In this document: one piece after another, positions 32,424-43,499 of the stretch | Numbering within the stretch: the stretch's first letter is position 1 | How the letters are laid out: each line of letters starts with the position of its first letter | NCBI GenBank assembly: GCA_021397845.1 | Contig: JAHSVC010000034.1 | Coordinates: 248,001 to 312,000, forward strand | DNA from: Areca catechu | Taxonomy: Eukaryota > Streptophyta > Magnoliopsida > Arecales > Arecaceae | Direction of reading: 5' to 3' | DNA length: 64,000 nucleotides | Made by a program: the position numbers and the translations under genes | Notes under the pieces: generated by a model | What the model was told of the DNA's origin: nothing | The model's database searches: none | Seen by the model: the letters and a program-made list of their open reading frames with translations, nothing else

Positions 32424-33856
32424 TAGTGGGGACACCGGAGGCACCAGAATAAGATAGAGGCTTTTCAATCCTCTATGAATTGATCAATAATTTATGAGTC
32501 CATCTGTAATAAAGGCTTAGCTCATCTGAGTCCATTTTAGTTGTTATTTAAGTATTTTGAGTTGTTATTTCAGTCTGTACTTGTCAGCTCATGTTGAGCT
32601 AGTTCAGTCCAATGCTAGTCAGCTCATGTTGAGCTAATTTTATTTTTTTGAGTCATGTCCAAGCATACTAAAGACTCAAGACTATATCATACAAGTGAAG
32701 ACCAAGTCCAACTAGATTGAAGACATGGAAGTATAGCCCAAGTCCAACCCAGCTTGAAGATTTGAAGACCCCAGGAGGAAAATTCTGAAAAACCCTGATT
32801 TCTTGTAGATGCCCAGATTCCCTTCCAGATGCCAAAGTATATTCATAAATAAGGGCATCCATGATTCCAGAGGTCCATCTACATCCTAGCCCAAAGAAAT
32901 CAAGCCCAGGTGCCAAGCCCAAGCCCCTAAGAAGCAAGATATCAGGGAATATTCCTGCTACCTGGCTACCAGGCCACCCCAGCTTCCAGAGGCCCAAACC
33001 CATGCACCCGAGCCCCTTTGGGCCGGCCCCTTGCTACTCCTAGAAGCCCAACACGCCCCCCTAGGCATCCTTGGAGTCTTGACCAGTCAAAAAAAATTTT
33101 TAGGGATTTTTCTACCTAATATTTCTTATTTTCTAGCTAGGGTTGAGAGGGAAAAGGATTCTTATGTAAAGACTTATGTACCCTTACTTGAAGCCCAAGG
33201 TTAAGGGTCTGTTTAAGGGACCCTAGCCTCTTGTATGAGGAGAATTTTTGATGAATGAAAACTTGAGTTCTTCTATTGAGTTGTGTGATACCCTGCTGTG
33301 GCATAAAGGGTTTGAGAGAGTTCTTCTTCCCAGTGTTGCAATCATCTTCCTGCTGCCAACAAGCATCTCAGATCCCTGGACGCCCACTCCAAGAAGCCTT
33401 CCCTTGCTATTTTTTCTTTGTTTTCTTGTTCCTTTGTGAGTTTTCTAACCCCTGACAGGTCGTTTGTAGGTCCCCGAGTTCCTACGAATCCAACGACTCC
33501 AGCCAAGCCTCAATCGGATCATCGAGCAGAAAGCCGGGTATCCGCGGTCTTTGGCTCGATTTTCCAAGCCACATCCATCGAGGAACGAGAGACCCCTTCG
33601 CTGTGCGATCTTCATAGATGTTGTCAGGTACACCCCTCTACCTCCAGTAGTTTTATTGTAGGAGAACTTGCCCTAACCGAGGCTTCTCAGCCCCGGCGGT
33701 CCTTCTTTGCTACTTTTCTAGGTCCTAACCTGCATGCTGATCTTCAAAATTCATACAAAATTCCCTACAAATATTTTGATCTGAAATTCAGGAATTAGTC
33801 ACCTAACTCAACATGTAAACATACAAAAAAAATGGAATGCATATAGTTCCGCATCA
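32424..33856 (+). repeat. 5' LTR of element B
   Basis: It matches 37115-38548 base for base over long runs. The visible differences are mostly one-base indels in short runs. The LTR ends GTTCCGCATCA two bases before the PBS. Confidence 0.95.
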
Positions 33857-33858
33857 TT

Positions 33859-33872
33859 TGGTATCAGAGCTT
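33859..33872 (+). promoter_or_regulatory. Primer-binding site of element B (iMet tRNA type)
   Basis: TGGTATCAGAGCTT is a perfect match to the standard iMet PBS core. Confidence 0.93.
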
Positions 33873-34778
33873 AGATTAGGCTTGTTTTCTGCAATTTTTC
33901 AGTCCGTATATGCTCTATTTTTTAAATTATTTCTCCCTATTAAAACTAAAAAAAAATTTTGAAATTTATTTTGTTGGATTCATCATAATTTACAGTAAGT
34001 TTCATAATTTTTTAAGATTTTATTATGGCCTGTGAATTTTCTGCAAGCCGAATATAGCCTAAAAATTTTTGGCTCTATTTTTTTTTAGCAAGACAAGTTT
34101 GGAAGTTTTAGGGTTTTATCTAGCATTTTTTTCATATATTTTAATTTTAGTATATTTCTTGCATATTAGGCCATAATTTGCAAGTGTTCTTCTATTTAAG
34201 AAATTACAAAAAAAAAATACATATTCTCCAAAAATACCAAAAATATCAAAACCCTAATTTGTATCCTCATCTGCCTGCCATCATTGCATAATTTACTTTT
34301 AAGGGCACTCTTGCTAATCAGATGGGGGGAGGATTTGATCACCTCTCCTTAGCCCAAAACCACATCCCTTGCATTCGGTCCCAAGCCTTAACCTAAAATT
34401 AACTAGACTTAATTTGCCATAGTGGGCTAGGGACACCAACTGGTCGGGTCCGGGCTAGTGTTAGATCACTGTGTCAAGTTAACCTGTGTGTGCCTTGTGC
34501 TCAGTGTCTAGAACGGTGGTTTAGGGATTCAATCCCGAAGAGCTTGTGTGCTTGTCCGCCTACCTGGCCAATCTCTGATTGGTGTCTAGGATTGGCAATC
34601 AGGGACCTAACACTCCCCTTACACCTGTCTGGCTGAGTACAGGATTACTATAGGCTAGTTTGCCACCTTGATTGAGCATCTAGTTTAGACTCTAGGTCTA
34701 GTGTCAGCTGTAGTCGATCTGATCAAGTCTTGCATGAGCACTTGATCAGGGGTTTCATATCACCCACCTCCTTCACAA
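33873..34778 (+). other. 5' leader of element B, non-coding
   Basis: About 900 bp between the PBS and the gag start. The AT-rich part (33900-34260) is followed by a segment with no open frame of note. It corresponds to the leader of element A at 27881-28856. Confidence 0.6.
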
Positions 34779-35405
34779 ATGTCTGAACCCTTGGAAAATT
34801 TGCAAGCCCAAATAAAAGCACTCACTGAACATCTAACCCAATCCATGGCCCAATTGACTATCCAGTTAACTCAGTCTAGTACCCAAACCAATAATAGAAT
34901 TGACCATCTTGCCGATAGGTTTGGGCCAGTTAGAAGGCCATGTAGGGACCATAGAAAGACCCCATGGGTCACAGTCTGATCCAGATCCTAAGTCCCCTCA
35001 TCCTGACCCGTACTACAATCCTCAACTTAGGAGGATCCCAAACCCTGATCCATACCGAGAGGTTGAACCTAGGAGAGCCCCTCAGCCCGACCCATACAAT
35101 AATACTGAACCTAGAAGAACCCCTTACCATGACCCTTATTATGATACTGAACCTAGAAGAACCCCTTACCATGACCCTTATTATGATACTGAACCCAGGA
35201 AAACCCAATACTCTGACCCATATAGGGAGTCTAATCCTAGGAGAACCCAATACTCTGACCCATAGGGATCCAATCCTAGGAGAAACCAATACTCTGACCC
35301 ATATAGAGAGCCCAACCCTAGGAGAACCCAATATTCTGACCCATATAGGGAGTCCACCCTAGGAGAACCCAATATCCTGACCCATATAGGGAGCCCACCT
35401 TAGGA
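34779..35405 (+). pseudogene. Chromovirus-type gag N-terminus with expanded 14-residue repeats (element B)
   Basis: ATG 34779 opens MSEPLENLQAQIKALTEHLT, a short coiled-coil-like segment paired with LEAQIRALTEQMSRS in element A. After a frame change the frame at 34900-35265 shows about ten copies of a 14-residue unit of the form R-R-T-x-Y-x-D-P-Y-x-x-x-x-P, coded by a 42-bp DNA repeat at 34986-35405. Element A has about two such units and then a capsid. In B no capsid follows; the sequence passes directly to the proline-rich tail. The protein would be Arg/Tyr/Pro-rich and basic. Its function is unknown. Confidence 0.7.
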
Positions 35406-36732
35406 GGACCCCATACCATGATCCATCCTATGACCCTAGATCCTCTAATCCCATGACCCATAGATCTGCACCCTTGTCTTATGAGCCCAGAGAACCCATA
35501 ACCCCTAGGTATCAATCTAGTACTAGTCAGGTTTTCCTTAGTCAACTTGAACCCCATAGGATTAGTACCCCTAAATATGAACCCAGTAGTGAGCCACTAC
35601 CCCTTAGGCAACCTGAACCTACTAGGATTAGTGTCCATAATCAGAAACTAGGACTTAGCCAATTTTCCCCTAGCCGACCTTCTCCAACTATTCTGAGATT
35701 GACAAGGCTTACATTAACACGGAAGTGTATGAAGCTGATGCGAGCCTAGTGGATGAGTATGAAGGAGAAGAGGAGACACCTTTAGTAGACCTAGAATTAG
35801 CTGACCCAGTAGATACCCAGGTAGAAACCAACCCAGAGCTAGTTGACCTTGACCACATCCAACCTAAAGCTATAATGGAAGAACAAATAGAGGAAGAGAC
35901 CTAGGTACTGCTGCTAGAGCCTTACCTGAGGAAACCATAGAGGAGGGCCAAATTATAGAGTCTAGTCCAAAAATACAAGAGCCAGAAGAATTTATAAGGA
36001 CCTGATCTCTTTGAATCAATACCTTCAAGATGAGTCCCCTCCTATAATTCCATTAAGGACCTCTTCCCCGAAATTGGTGACCCATCCTTCCATTATGCAA
36101 ACCCTGTAGATATAGCTCAACCTCGTAAGGTTAACCTCATTAGTCTAGGATTAGTCCCTGACATGCCTTCTTATATCAAACTTTATCCAACTAACCTTGA
36201 ACATTTTTCTCTACCCTACCAAACTAATTCTGAACCCACTTCCTATTTTCTGCCCTTTCCTGACACCTCCACCATTTCTAGGATTATTAGATTGCATTTA
36301 ACTGAGATTAGCGTACTGCATGCATTCATTACGCATGTTAGGTTTGCATTATACTTCTGGCATACCCTCTGGCATTTGCTTGGAGTCCATTGTAAATACT
36401 CTTGTGCACACCACACTAGGGTCAGACCTAGATAGTCTATAGTCTCTTAGGTTTAAGCCCATAAAAGTCTAATAAATTTCCTTCGATAGGAATGCAAAGT
36501 CGAGTGTATTAGGTGTTAGTTTGAGTCCTTTGCATCATTATATTAGGAGTCTGCATGTGCCCAGCATGTTCACCACCTATACTAATTTTAACACAACTGA
36601 CTAATTCCCGAAGATAGATCAAAGAATTTGATGTAGTGGATTCTATCTTGGTTAGGCTTAGGCCTAAAAGAAGCTTCATGCTCGCAGAGCCGGACCTTTA
36701 AAGTGATAGAGAAGGTTGGATCAAATGCCTAG
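35406..36732 (+). pseudogene. Proline-rich and acidic linker of element B, decayed
   Basis: Positions 35453-35749 encode a proline-rich tail (PREPITPRYQSSTSQ). An acidic stretch follows (YEADASLVDEYEGEE, about 35725-35780) and further Glu/Asp-rich sequence to 36000. Open frame 36163-36435 has no known domain. In chromoviruses this interval should hold protease, RT, RNase H and the integrase core, and none of their motifs is present. The acidic block has a partner in element A. Confidence 0.5.
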
Positions 36733-37062
36733 GTGTTAGACTTGCCTTCGGATTTGGGCATTAGTTCTACCTTCAATATTACAACCTGGTTGAGTATAGG
36801 GAACCGGCAGCACTACCTAGTGAGGCCTTTGGACCTATTCCTTTTCATTGTGAGTAACCCTAACCTAGAGTGTCCACAAACAAATTTGCTTGAGAGAGGA
36901 GAACAGATCGAGCGTATCCTGGATGATCAAGCCATCACGACCCAGGGCCATGACTATCAACGCTTCCTGGTCCGATGGCAAGGCCGACCAGAGTCGGACG
37001 ATTCGTGGATTTCTCGAGAGGACTTGCAATGCCTCACCCAGACCTTCTCAAGAGATATGTGA
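36733..37062 (+). CDS. Integrase C-terminal fragment with chromodomain (element B)
   Basis: The open frame starts within the integrase C-terminus (LDLPSDLGISSTFNI). It continues to a well-formed chromodomain: QIERILDDQAITTQGHDYQR, then FLVRWQGRPESDDSWISRED. The three aromatic positions expected for methyl-lysine reading are represented by Tyr, Trp and Trp, though cage geometry cannot be judged here. A stop (TGA) follows at 37060-37062. The frame is open for 110 codons, the best-preserved coding piece of this element. Catalytic integrase residues are not included. Confidence 0.7.
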   Translation: MLDLPSDLGISSTFNITTWLSIGNRQHYLVRPLDLFLFIVSNPNLECPQTNLLERGEQIERILDDQAITTQGHDYQRFLVRWQGRPESDDSWISREDLQCLTQTFSRDM

Positions 37063-37114
37063 GCCAGTCTGACCTTTACTCGACAGGGTCGAGTTCCTCC
37101 CACCCCGAGAGAAT

Positions 37115-38548
37115 TAGTGGGGACACCGGAGGCACCAGAATAAGATAGAGGCTTTTCAATCCTCTATGAATTGATCAATAATTTATGAGTCCATCTGTAA
37201 TAAAGGCTTAGCTCATCTGAGTCCATTTTAGTTGTTATTTGAGTATTTTGAGTTGTTATTTCAGTTCTGTACTTGTCAGCTCATGTTGAGCTAGTTTAGT
37301 CCAATGCTAGTCAGCTCATGTTGAGCTAATTTTATTTTTTGAGTCCTGTCCAAGCATACTAAAGACTCAGACTATATCATACAAGTGAAGACCAAGTCCA
37401 ACTAGATTGAAGACATGGAAGTATAGCCCAAGTCCAACCCAGCTTGAAGATTTGAAGACCCTAGAAGGAAATTCTGAAAAACCCTGATTTCTTGTAGATG
37501 CCCAGATTCCCTTCAGATGCCAAAGTATATTCATAAATAAGGGCATCCATGATTCCAGAGGTCCATCTGCATCCTAGCCCAAAGAAATCAAGCCCAGGTG
37601 CCAAGCCCAAGCCCCTAAGAAGCAAGATATCAGGGAATATTCCTGCTACCTGGCTACCAGGCCACCCCAGCTTCCAGAGGCCTAAACCCATGCACCCGAG
37701 CCCCTTTGGGCCGGCCCCTTGCTACTCCTAGAAGCCCAACATGCCTCCCTAGGCATCCTTGGAGTCTTGACCAAGTCAAAAAGTTTTTTAGGGATTTTTT
37801 TACCTAATATTTTCTTATTTTCTAGCTAGGGTTTGAGAGGGAAAATGATTCTTATGTAAAGACTTATGTACCCTTACTTGGAGCCCAAGGTTAAGGGTCT
37901 ATTTAAGGGACCCTAGCCTCTTGTATGAGGAGAATTTTTGATGAATGAAAACCTTGAGTTCTTCTATTGAGTTGTGTGATACCCTGCCGTGTGCATAAAG
38001 GGGTTTGAGAGAGTTCTTCTTCCCAGTGTTGCAATCATCTTCCTGCTACCAACAAGCATCTCAGATCCCTGGACGCCCACTCCAAAAGAAGCCTTCCCTT
38101 GCTATTTTTTCTTTGTTTTCTTGTTCCTTTGTGAGTTTTCTACCCCTGACAGGTCGTTTGTGGTCCCCGAGTTCCTACGAATCCAACGACTCCAGCCAAG
38201 CCTCAATCGGATCATCGAGCAGAAAGCCGGGTATCCGCGTGTCTTTGGCTCGGTTTTCCAAGCCACATCCATCGAGGAACGAGAGACCCCTTCGCTGCGA
38301 TCTTCATAGATGTTGTCAGGTACACCCCTCTACCTCCAGTAGTTTTTATTGCAAGAGAACTTGCCCAACCGAGGCTTCTCAGCCCCGGCGGTCCTTCTTT
38401 GCTACTTTTCTAGGTCCTAATCTGCATGCTGATCTTCAAAAATTCATACAAAATTCTCTACAAATATTTTATCTGAAATTCAGGAATAGTCACCTAACTC
38501 AACATGTAAAACATACAAAAAAAATGGCATGCATATAGTTCCGCATCA
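37115..38548 (+). repeat. 3' LTR of element B
   Basis: Starts TAGTGGGGACACC after a PPT-like CCCGAGAGAAT and ends CCGCATCA. It pairs with 32424-33856. Confidence 0.95.
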
Positions 38549-39560
38549 CATTTCTATTGAAGAAGCCAAGGATGTCAACACTCTTCCTCTTGAGCAGCTC
38601 TTGGGATTACTTATGACATACGAGCTATCCCTAAAGCAGAAAGTGATGGACAATGACAAGAAAAAGAAGACTATCGCATTCAAGTCCATAAACAAGGAGG
38701 ATTCTAGTGATGATTCTGATGAGAAAGATGAGGAAGATGAAATGGCTCTAATATCGAAAAAATTTAAGAGATTCATGAGGAAGAAAAAGCACAACTAAAA
38801 GAAGAAGCCACAAAAAGGAGAGACTAGTAAGGAGAAGGAAAGGGAGCAACCATTTGTTTTGAGTGTAAGAAGCCGGTCATTTTAAAATGGATTGCCCCAC
38901 TCTCAAAAAGGCCCAAACAAATTCAAAAATAAAGTGATGATGTCAACTTGGAGTGAGAGTGAAGACTCAAGCTTCGATGAAGAGCAGCAAGAGGTTACCA
39001 ACATTTGCTTCATGCAAAATGAAAAAGAGGTAAGGTCTGAACCCGAAAGTGAATTTATCTTTGAAGAACATGATGTCTTTGATAAACTTGTTGTAGAATA
39101 TCAAAGACTTAAAATGAAACACAAAGAATTGAAAAAGAAAACTTGGAGCTGTCTAAAATAAATGATAAGCTTTTGAAAGATAATGATAGCCTACTTCAAG
39201 AAAACAAAGAATTGAATGATCAAATTACTTCTTTGAAAAATGAAAAGGAAGATCTTTTGAAAGAAAAAGAAACTTTGAAAAAGGATAAATTTTTGTAACA
39301 AATGAGAAACTTATCAAACAAAATAAGAACTTTTACAAGAAAATAAAAAATACAAAGAAGAGCTTGAAAAAGTGAAACCTTTTGTTGAAAAGTTTATCTA
39401 TAGTTTAAAAAAACTTAATATGCTTTTGAATAGCCAAAGAGCGATTTTCAACAAAGTAGGCCTAGGTTTTAAACCTCAAAAATAATAAAAGTATTTAAAC
39501 AATTTCTTTGTTCCTGCATCTTCTAGCATTACATATTATTCTTGTGGTAAGCTAAGACAT
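38549..39560 (+). pseudogene. Sirevirus-like gag, C-terminal part
   Basis: After element B, gag resumes with ISIEEAKDVNTLPLEQLLGL. A Lys/Asp/Glu-rich tail follows, then a CCHC zinc knuckle (C-F-E-C-K-K-P-G-H-F-K-M-D-C, about 38852-38893) that needs a one-base frame change. A long acidic/coiled-coil region (38935-39420) leads to a second, damaged knuckle near 39538-39575 (CGKLRHNLTC). Long coiled-coil Gag tails with two knuckles are usual in Sireviruses. Several frame breaks exist. Confidence 0.8.
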
Positions 39561-39568
39561 AATCTTAC

Positions 39569-39920
39569 ATGTGTGATAGAAGAAAGCTAAATAGTGTTAG
39601 AAAAGTATGGGTTCCAAAAGGAACCACATCAAATAACCCTGAAGGATCCAAGATGACTTGGATACCTAAAGTCTCCACTGGATTTGATTTTGTAAGTATG
39701 CCTTGCAACCAAGGAGAAAAGAAGATGTGGTACCTTGATAACGGTTGCTTAAGACACATAACTAGAGATATAAAGCAATTCACATCTCTTGAGGCTCTAA
39801 ATGGTGGGAATATGACATTTGGTGATAATGGAACGGGTAAAATTATTGGTATCGGTAAAGTCCATATCACCCTCTCTGCTTATGTTGAAATGTTCTACTT
39901 GTTGATGGTTTAAAATATAA
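39569..39920 (+). pseudogene. Copia protease (element H)
   Basis: The frame 39569-39913 contains KKMWYLDNGCLRHITRD, the Copia protease active-site region. The normal D-[ST]-G triad reads D-N-G, an Asn in place of Ser, with the catalytic Asp kept. FGDNGTGKIIGIGKV follows. The enzyme would process Gag-Pol. The frame closes at 39911-39913. Confidence 0.8.
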
Positions 39921-40046
39921 TTTGCTTAGCATAAGCTAATTTGTTGATAAAGATTTTAAAGTGATTTTGAATATTCTATATGCATTGTATTTAGTCTTGA
40001 TGACAATGGCATTAAGTTCATTGGTCATAGGCATGGGAATATTTAC

Positions 40047-41040
40047 ATGATTGATCTTGATAATCTACCTATGCAAAATGGTCAATGCATAGTGGCAATG
40101 GAAGCCAAGATCAATGAAACTAGTTGGCTTTGGCATCAGAGACTAGAGCATGCAAGTATGCATTTGCTTTCTAAATTGAACAAAAAGAATCTTATAAAAG
40201 ATTTGCCAAAACTTGCCTTTGAAATGACTAAGATTTGTAGTACATTTCAACTTGGAAATAAACTAAATCATCTTTCAAATCTAAAGGAGTAGTCTTTACA
40301 TCTAGACCCTTAGAATTACTTTATATGGACCTCTTTGGACCTACTAAAATAATTAGCTTGGAGGCAAGAAGTATGGTGTAGTAATTGTTGATGATTTCTC
40401 ACGTTTTACATGGATAATGCTTTTAGCTTATAAAGATGAAATATTTTCTGTATTCATCAAGTTTCATAAGAAAGTTTCAAATGAAAAAGGTGTTTCAATT
40501 ATCTCTTTACATAGTGATCATGGAACCGAGTTTGAAAATCATGATTTTGAAATATTTTGCAATAAAAATGGAATTCATCACAACTTTTATGCCCCTAGGA
40601 TACCTTAAAAAAATGGGATAGTAGAAAGAAAGAATAGGATACTAGAAGAAATGGCACGCACTATGCTTTGTGAAAATGATTTACCTAGATATTTTTGGGT
40701 GGAAGCCATAAACACTGCATGTTATATTTTAAATCATATTTTGATCTAACCAATTTTGAAAAAAATATCTTATGAATTTTGGAAAGGTAGAAAACCAACC
40801 ATCAAGTATTTTCATGTATTGGATACCGTTGTTTCATTCTAAATAATGACAAAGACAATATAAGTAAATTTGATGCCAAGTCAGATGAGGGTACCTTCTT
40901 AGGATACTCTACTTCTAGCAAGGCATATAGGGTCTTCAACAGAGAACACTTCTTGTTGAAGAATCCATTCATTTGTTTTGATGAAACTAACGAAAATCTT
41001 CTAGAAAAGAAGATACTTTTGATGATGAAACATGTATCCA
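40047..41040 (+). pseudogene. Copia integrase (element H)
   Basis: The zinc-binding HHCC region starts at WLWHQRLEHASMHLLSKLNK (40130-40190). Its first Cys is kept in ICSTFQ but the partner is lost. The catalytic core has the first Asp in YMDLFGP (about 40325), the second in ISLHSDHGTEFEN (about 40505), and the Glu in GIVERKNRILEEMARTML (about 40620-40670). The C-terminal 'YFHV' and 'KFDAKSDEGTFLGYS' blocks follow. It would insert cDNA into the genome. Stops at about 40605 and 40748 and several frame changes break it. Confidence 0.85.
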
Positions 41041-41333
41041 AAGGATTAAAAAATTGACAATCAATGAAAGACCTTCCAAAGAGCAAGAGGTGATTAAAAC
41101 CATGAAGAAGAACAAGTGCAAGAAGTTGGGGCTTCATCAACACCCAAACCATTACCTAGAGAATGGAGGCATGCTCATGGATACCCTAAAGAACTTATAA
41201 TTGGTGATCCATCATAAGGGATAAGTACTCGTTCCTTACTAAGAAATATATGTGATTATTTAGCATTTGTATTATAAGTAGAACCTAAATCAATTGAAGA
41301 AGCTAAAAAGATCCTAATTGGATATATGCAATG
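41041..41333 (+). pseudogene. INT-RT spacer and RT start (element H), cut by element D
   Basis: The sequence leads to 'EPKSIEEAKK..NWIYAMQ', the conserved opening of Copia RT. It is interrupted at 41334 by element D and continues at 47576 with QDELIQFKRNKVWKL. The joint shows the insertion point to the base. Confidence 0.8.
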
Positions 41334-42460
41334 TGATGTGATGACATCCGCTGACGTGGAGCACACGGGCGGCTACAACGAAAGAAGACTTGCCACTCGA
41401 GCATGGCACCCTAGCCCCCTGAGGCCCGTTCCTTGCAAGGGACGTGTCTGTACCCTAGAGCGAAGCCCCTGATATGGAGTTCCCACCAGAGAAATAGATA
41501 TTTGAATTATGGTAAAGCAAAGCCTGGTCGCCCGCAGCTTTCTGCAGGCGATGCCAGAGGTACGACATAGGCACCCCCATACCCCGTGCCTAAAGACATA
41601 CTGCCATGTCCACAACCGCACCACCAATAGCCACTGATGGTTGTGGTGCAACACTCAAAGCTTTCCCAAGAGGAGAATCCGGCCAAGGCCTCAGGACCTG
41701 CTATCCTGGGTAGTCTCTCCCAAAATAAAAGCACCCCTCCTATAAGGGGCATCGAAGCCGAGAAGGAGAGGGCTCTCTCTGGTTGCTTGCTGAGAGGGGC
41801 TCTCTCTGGCTGGCTTGCTGGAGAGGGGTCTCTCTGGCTGGCTGGCTCACGGAGGAGGGGGCTCTCTGGAGAAGAGGGCTCTCTCTGAGAAAGGAGGACT
41901 TTCTCGGCTTGGAGCACCACCTAAAGGTCCAAGAAAGGGAGGACGGAGTCTCACTCTCTCTCCCTCTCTCTCGAAGGTTTCCCCAAGGCCATAGGGGTCT
42001 GACCTGGCCTCCGGAGGAAGGTAAGGAAGGTAAGCACGTGGGGAAAAGTGAGGGAGAGGTAAGTAGGCAGGCAACCAAGCACCACCGGGCGATCCACTGG
42101 CTCGAGAAGCCTCCCCGCTCTCCGCTCTCGATCCCTCCTCTTTTTCGTTCCTTTACATTTCTGTTCTCGAGCCACACCCTCCCGGCAGACGGGTCCCCCA
42201 AGCCCTACACCATGGAGATCTTGTATGTTCCCCTCGATCATCCACCGACTTGATCGTCGGAGTGTCCTCGCTGGAATCCCCGACCTGGGTCTCCCCTATC
42301 TTGCAGGAAGGAAGGAAGAGGGCCAACGCGACCATCAGTGGGCAGCCACAGAGTGGGACGAAGCAGACTGGTCCCCCAAAGGTCCAGCAAGGCACCGGAC
42401 GGTGACGGGAGGATCCCCCGCAAGATCGAGCTATAGGCGGCGATGATCCTCACGGCAATA
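41334..42460 (+). repeat. 5' LTR of element D
   Basis: 1127 bp. It holds 'tctctctggctggct' short repeats (about 41780-41900) and a region mirrored in LTR2. It lacks the 66-bp minisatellite present in LTR2. Confidence 0.92.
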
Positions 42461-42740
42461 AATTAGCATGCCAGGTAGGGGCAAGTTTTCAAGATCCTGG
42501 AGACCAACAGATTGGCGTGCCAGGTAGGGGGAAGTTGTCAAGATCCTAGTGACCAATAGATTAGCATGCTAGGAAGGAAAAAGTTTTCAAGATCCTAGCG
42601 ACCAACAGATTGGTGCACCAGGTAGGAAGAAGTTGTCAAGATCCTGGTGACCAATAGATTGGCATGCTAGGAAGGAAAAAGTTATCAAGATCCTAGCGAC
42701 CAACAGATTGGCGTGCCAGAAAGGGACAAGTTTTTAAGAC
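42461..42740 (+). repeat. Six 49-bp tandem copies, each holding a primer-binding-site sequence
   Basis: Directly after LTR1 a unit of 49 bp is repeated six times at 42461, 42511, 42560, 42609, 42658 and 42707. Each starts with a version of ATTGGCGTGCCAGGTAGGG and continues 'aagttgtcaagatcct'. The copy next to the LTR is mutated (TTAGCATGCC); the second and sixth keep TTGGCGTGCC. Confidence 0.9.
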
Positions 42741-43014
42741 CACCCTCAACCCTGAGGGCAAATGAACCGGCCCCATCACTCTTCCCTTAAGTCGATGATC
42801 AACAAGTTTGGCCCATATTTCTCCCCCTGAAGGAGTAACTCACTCCTATCCAAGTGACCAGAGTCCGACGGGTAACTCTCTCCCCTATCACCTTCATTAT
42901 GTGAATAGCTATGTGACAGATCCACAGGGAAAGCTTCCGTCTCGTCATCAATGGCAAGTATCATGGTCTAACACTTACTGCTGGGGCCAAAGTCTAAGGG
43001 ATGCCAGTCGAGAA

Positions 43015-43345
43015 ACCCTAGGGGTCCTGCCATCTACCACTTGACTCTCAGCTCAGCCCTGCCATGCTCATAATCTGGAGATGTCCACGGTGACTCAACA
43101 CAGTCCCGCCATCTACTGTGAGGCTCACAGTTAGCAACTGCTATGCTGATAGTCCAGACATGTCCGTGGAGTTTCCGAAAGGTCCCGCCATCTGCCACTT
43201 GACTCTTAGTTTAGCTTTTGCCCTGCTCACAGTCCAGAGATGTTCACGGTGACTCAACACAGTCCCGTCATCTACCACGAGGCTCACAGCTTGGCATTAC
43301 TGAGCTAATAGTCCGGAGATGTCCCCGAGAGCCCCGTCAGTCTAA
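43015..43345 (+). repeat. Tandem repeat of about 110 bp (three units)
   Basis: 'ccatctaccacttgactctc', 'gagatgtccacggtgactca' and 'acagtcccgccatctac' recur in order. This is the second array of element D; 42741-43014 before it has no recognised content. Confidence 0.75.
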
Positions 43346-43499
43346 TGGTCCACCACCCGACTCGTAGTGTGGTCAACCAATGGGCCTGCATTGAAACCTT
43401 GAGCCAGGAGTAGCTCGCCACCTCGTCAAGGATGTAAGACTCCTTTGATTATTAAAACTCATCTCCAGTGCAACCTTGTCTTTCATTTGTGCAGGGACT

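Larger units (their letters stand above)
32424..38548 (+). mobile_element. Element B: non-autonomous chromovirus derivative inside H gag
   Basis: LTRs are 32424-33856 and 37115-38548 (TAGTGGGGACACC ... CCGCATCA), nearly equal in length and visibly very similar. The target duplication is CATTG (32419-32423) against CATTT (38549-38553). The PBS is at 33859. The interior encodes a gag N-terminus, about ten 14-residue repeats, an acidic region and an integrase C-terminus with chromodomain. It has no capsid, protease, RT or integrase core. It is the plus-strand relative of element A, and appears younger than A because its LTRs are more alike. Confidence 0.92.

Noticed and set aside
34969..35372. 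Minus-strand frames rich in Gly/Ser/Tyr repeats opposite the 42-bp array of element B
   Set aside because: Antisense shadow of the 14-residue repeats. The sense frame fits the gag homology with element A.
41507..42453. Many overlapping frames over 70 codons in the D LTR
   Set aside because: High GC and short TC-rich repeats make frames open on both strands. The sequence is an LTR with a clear partner at 46148-47570.
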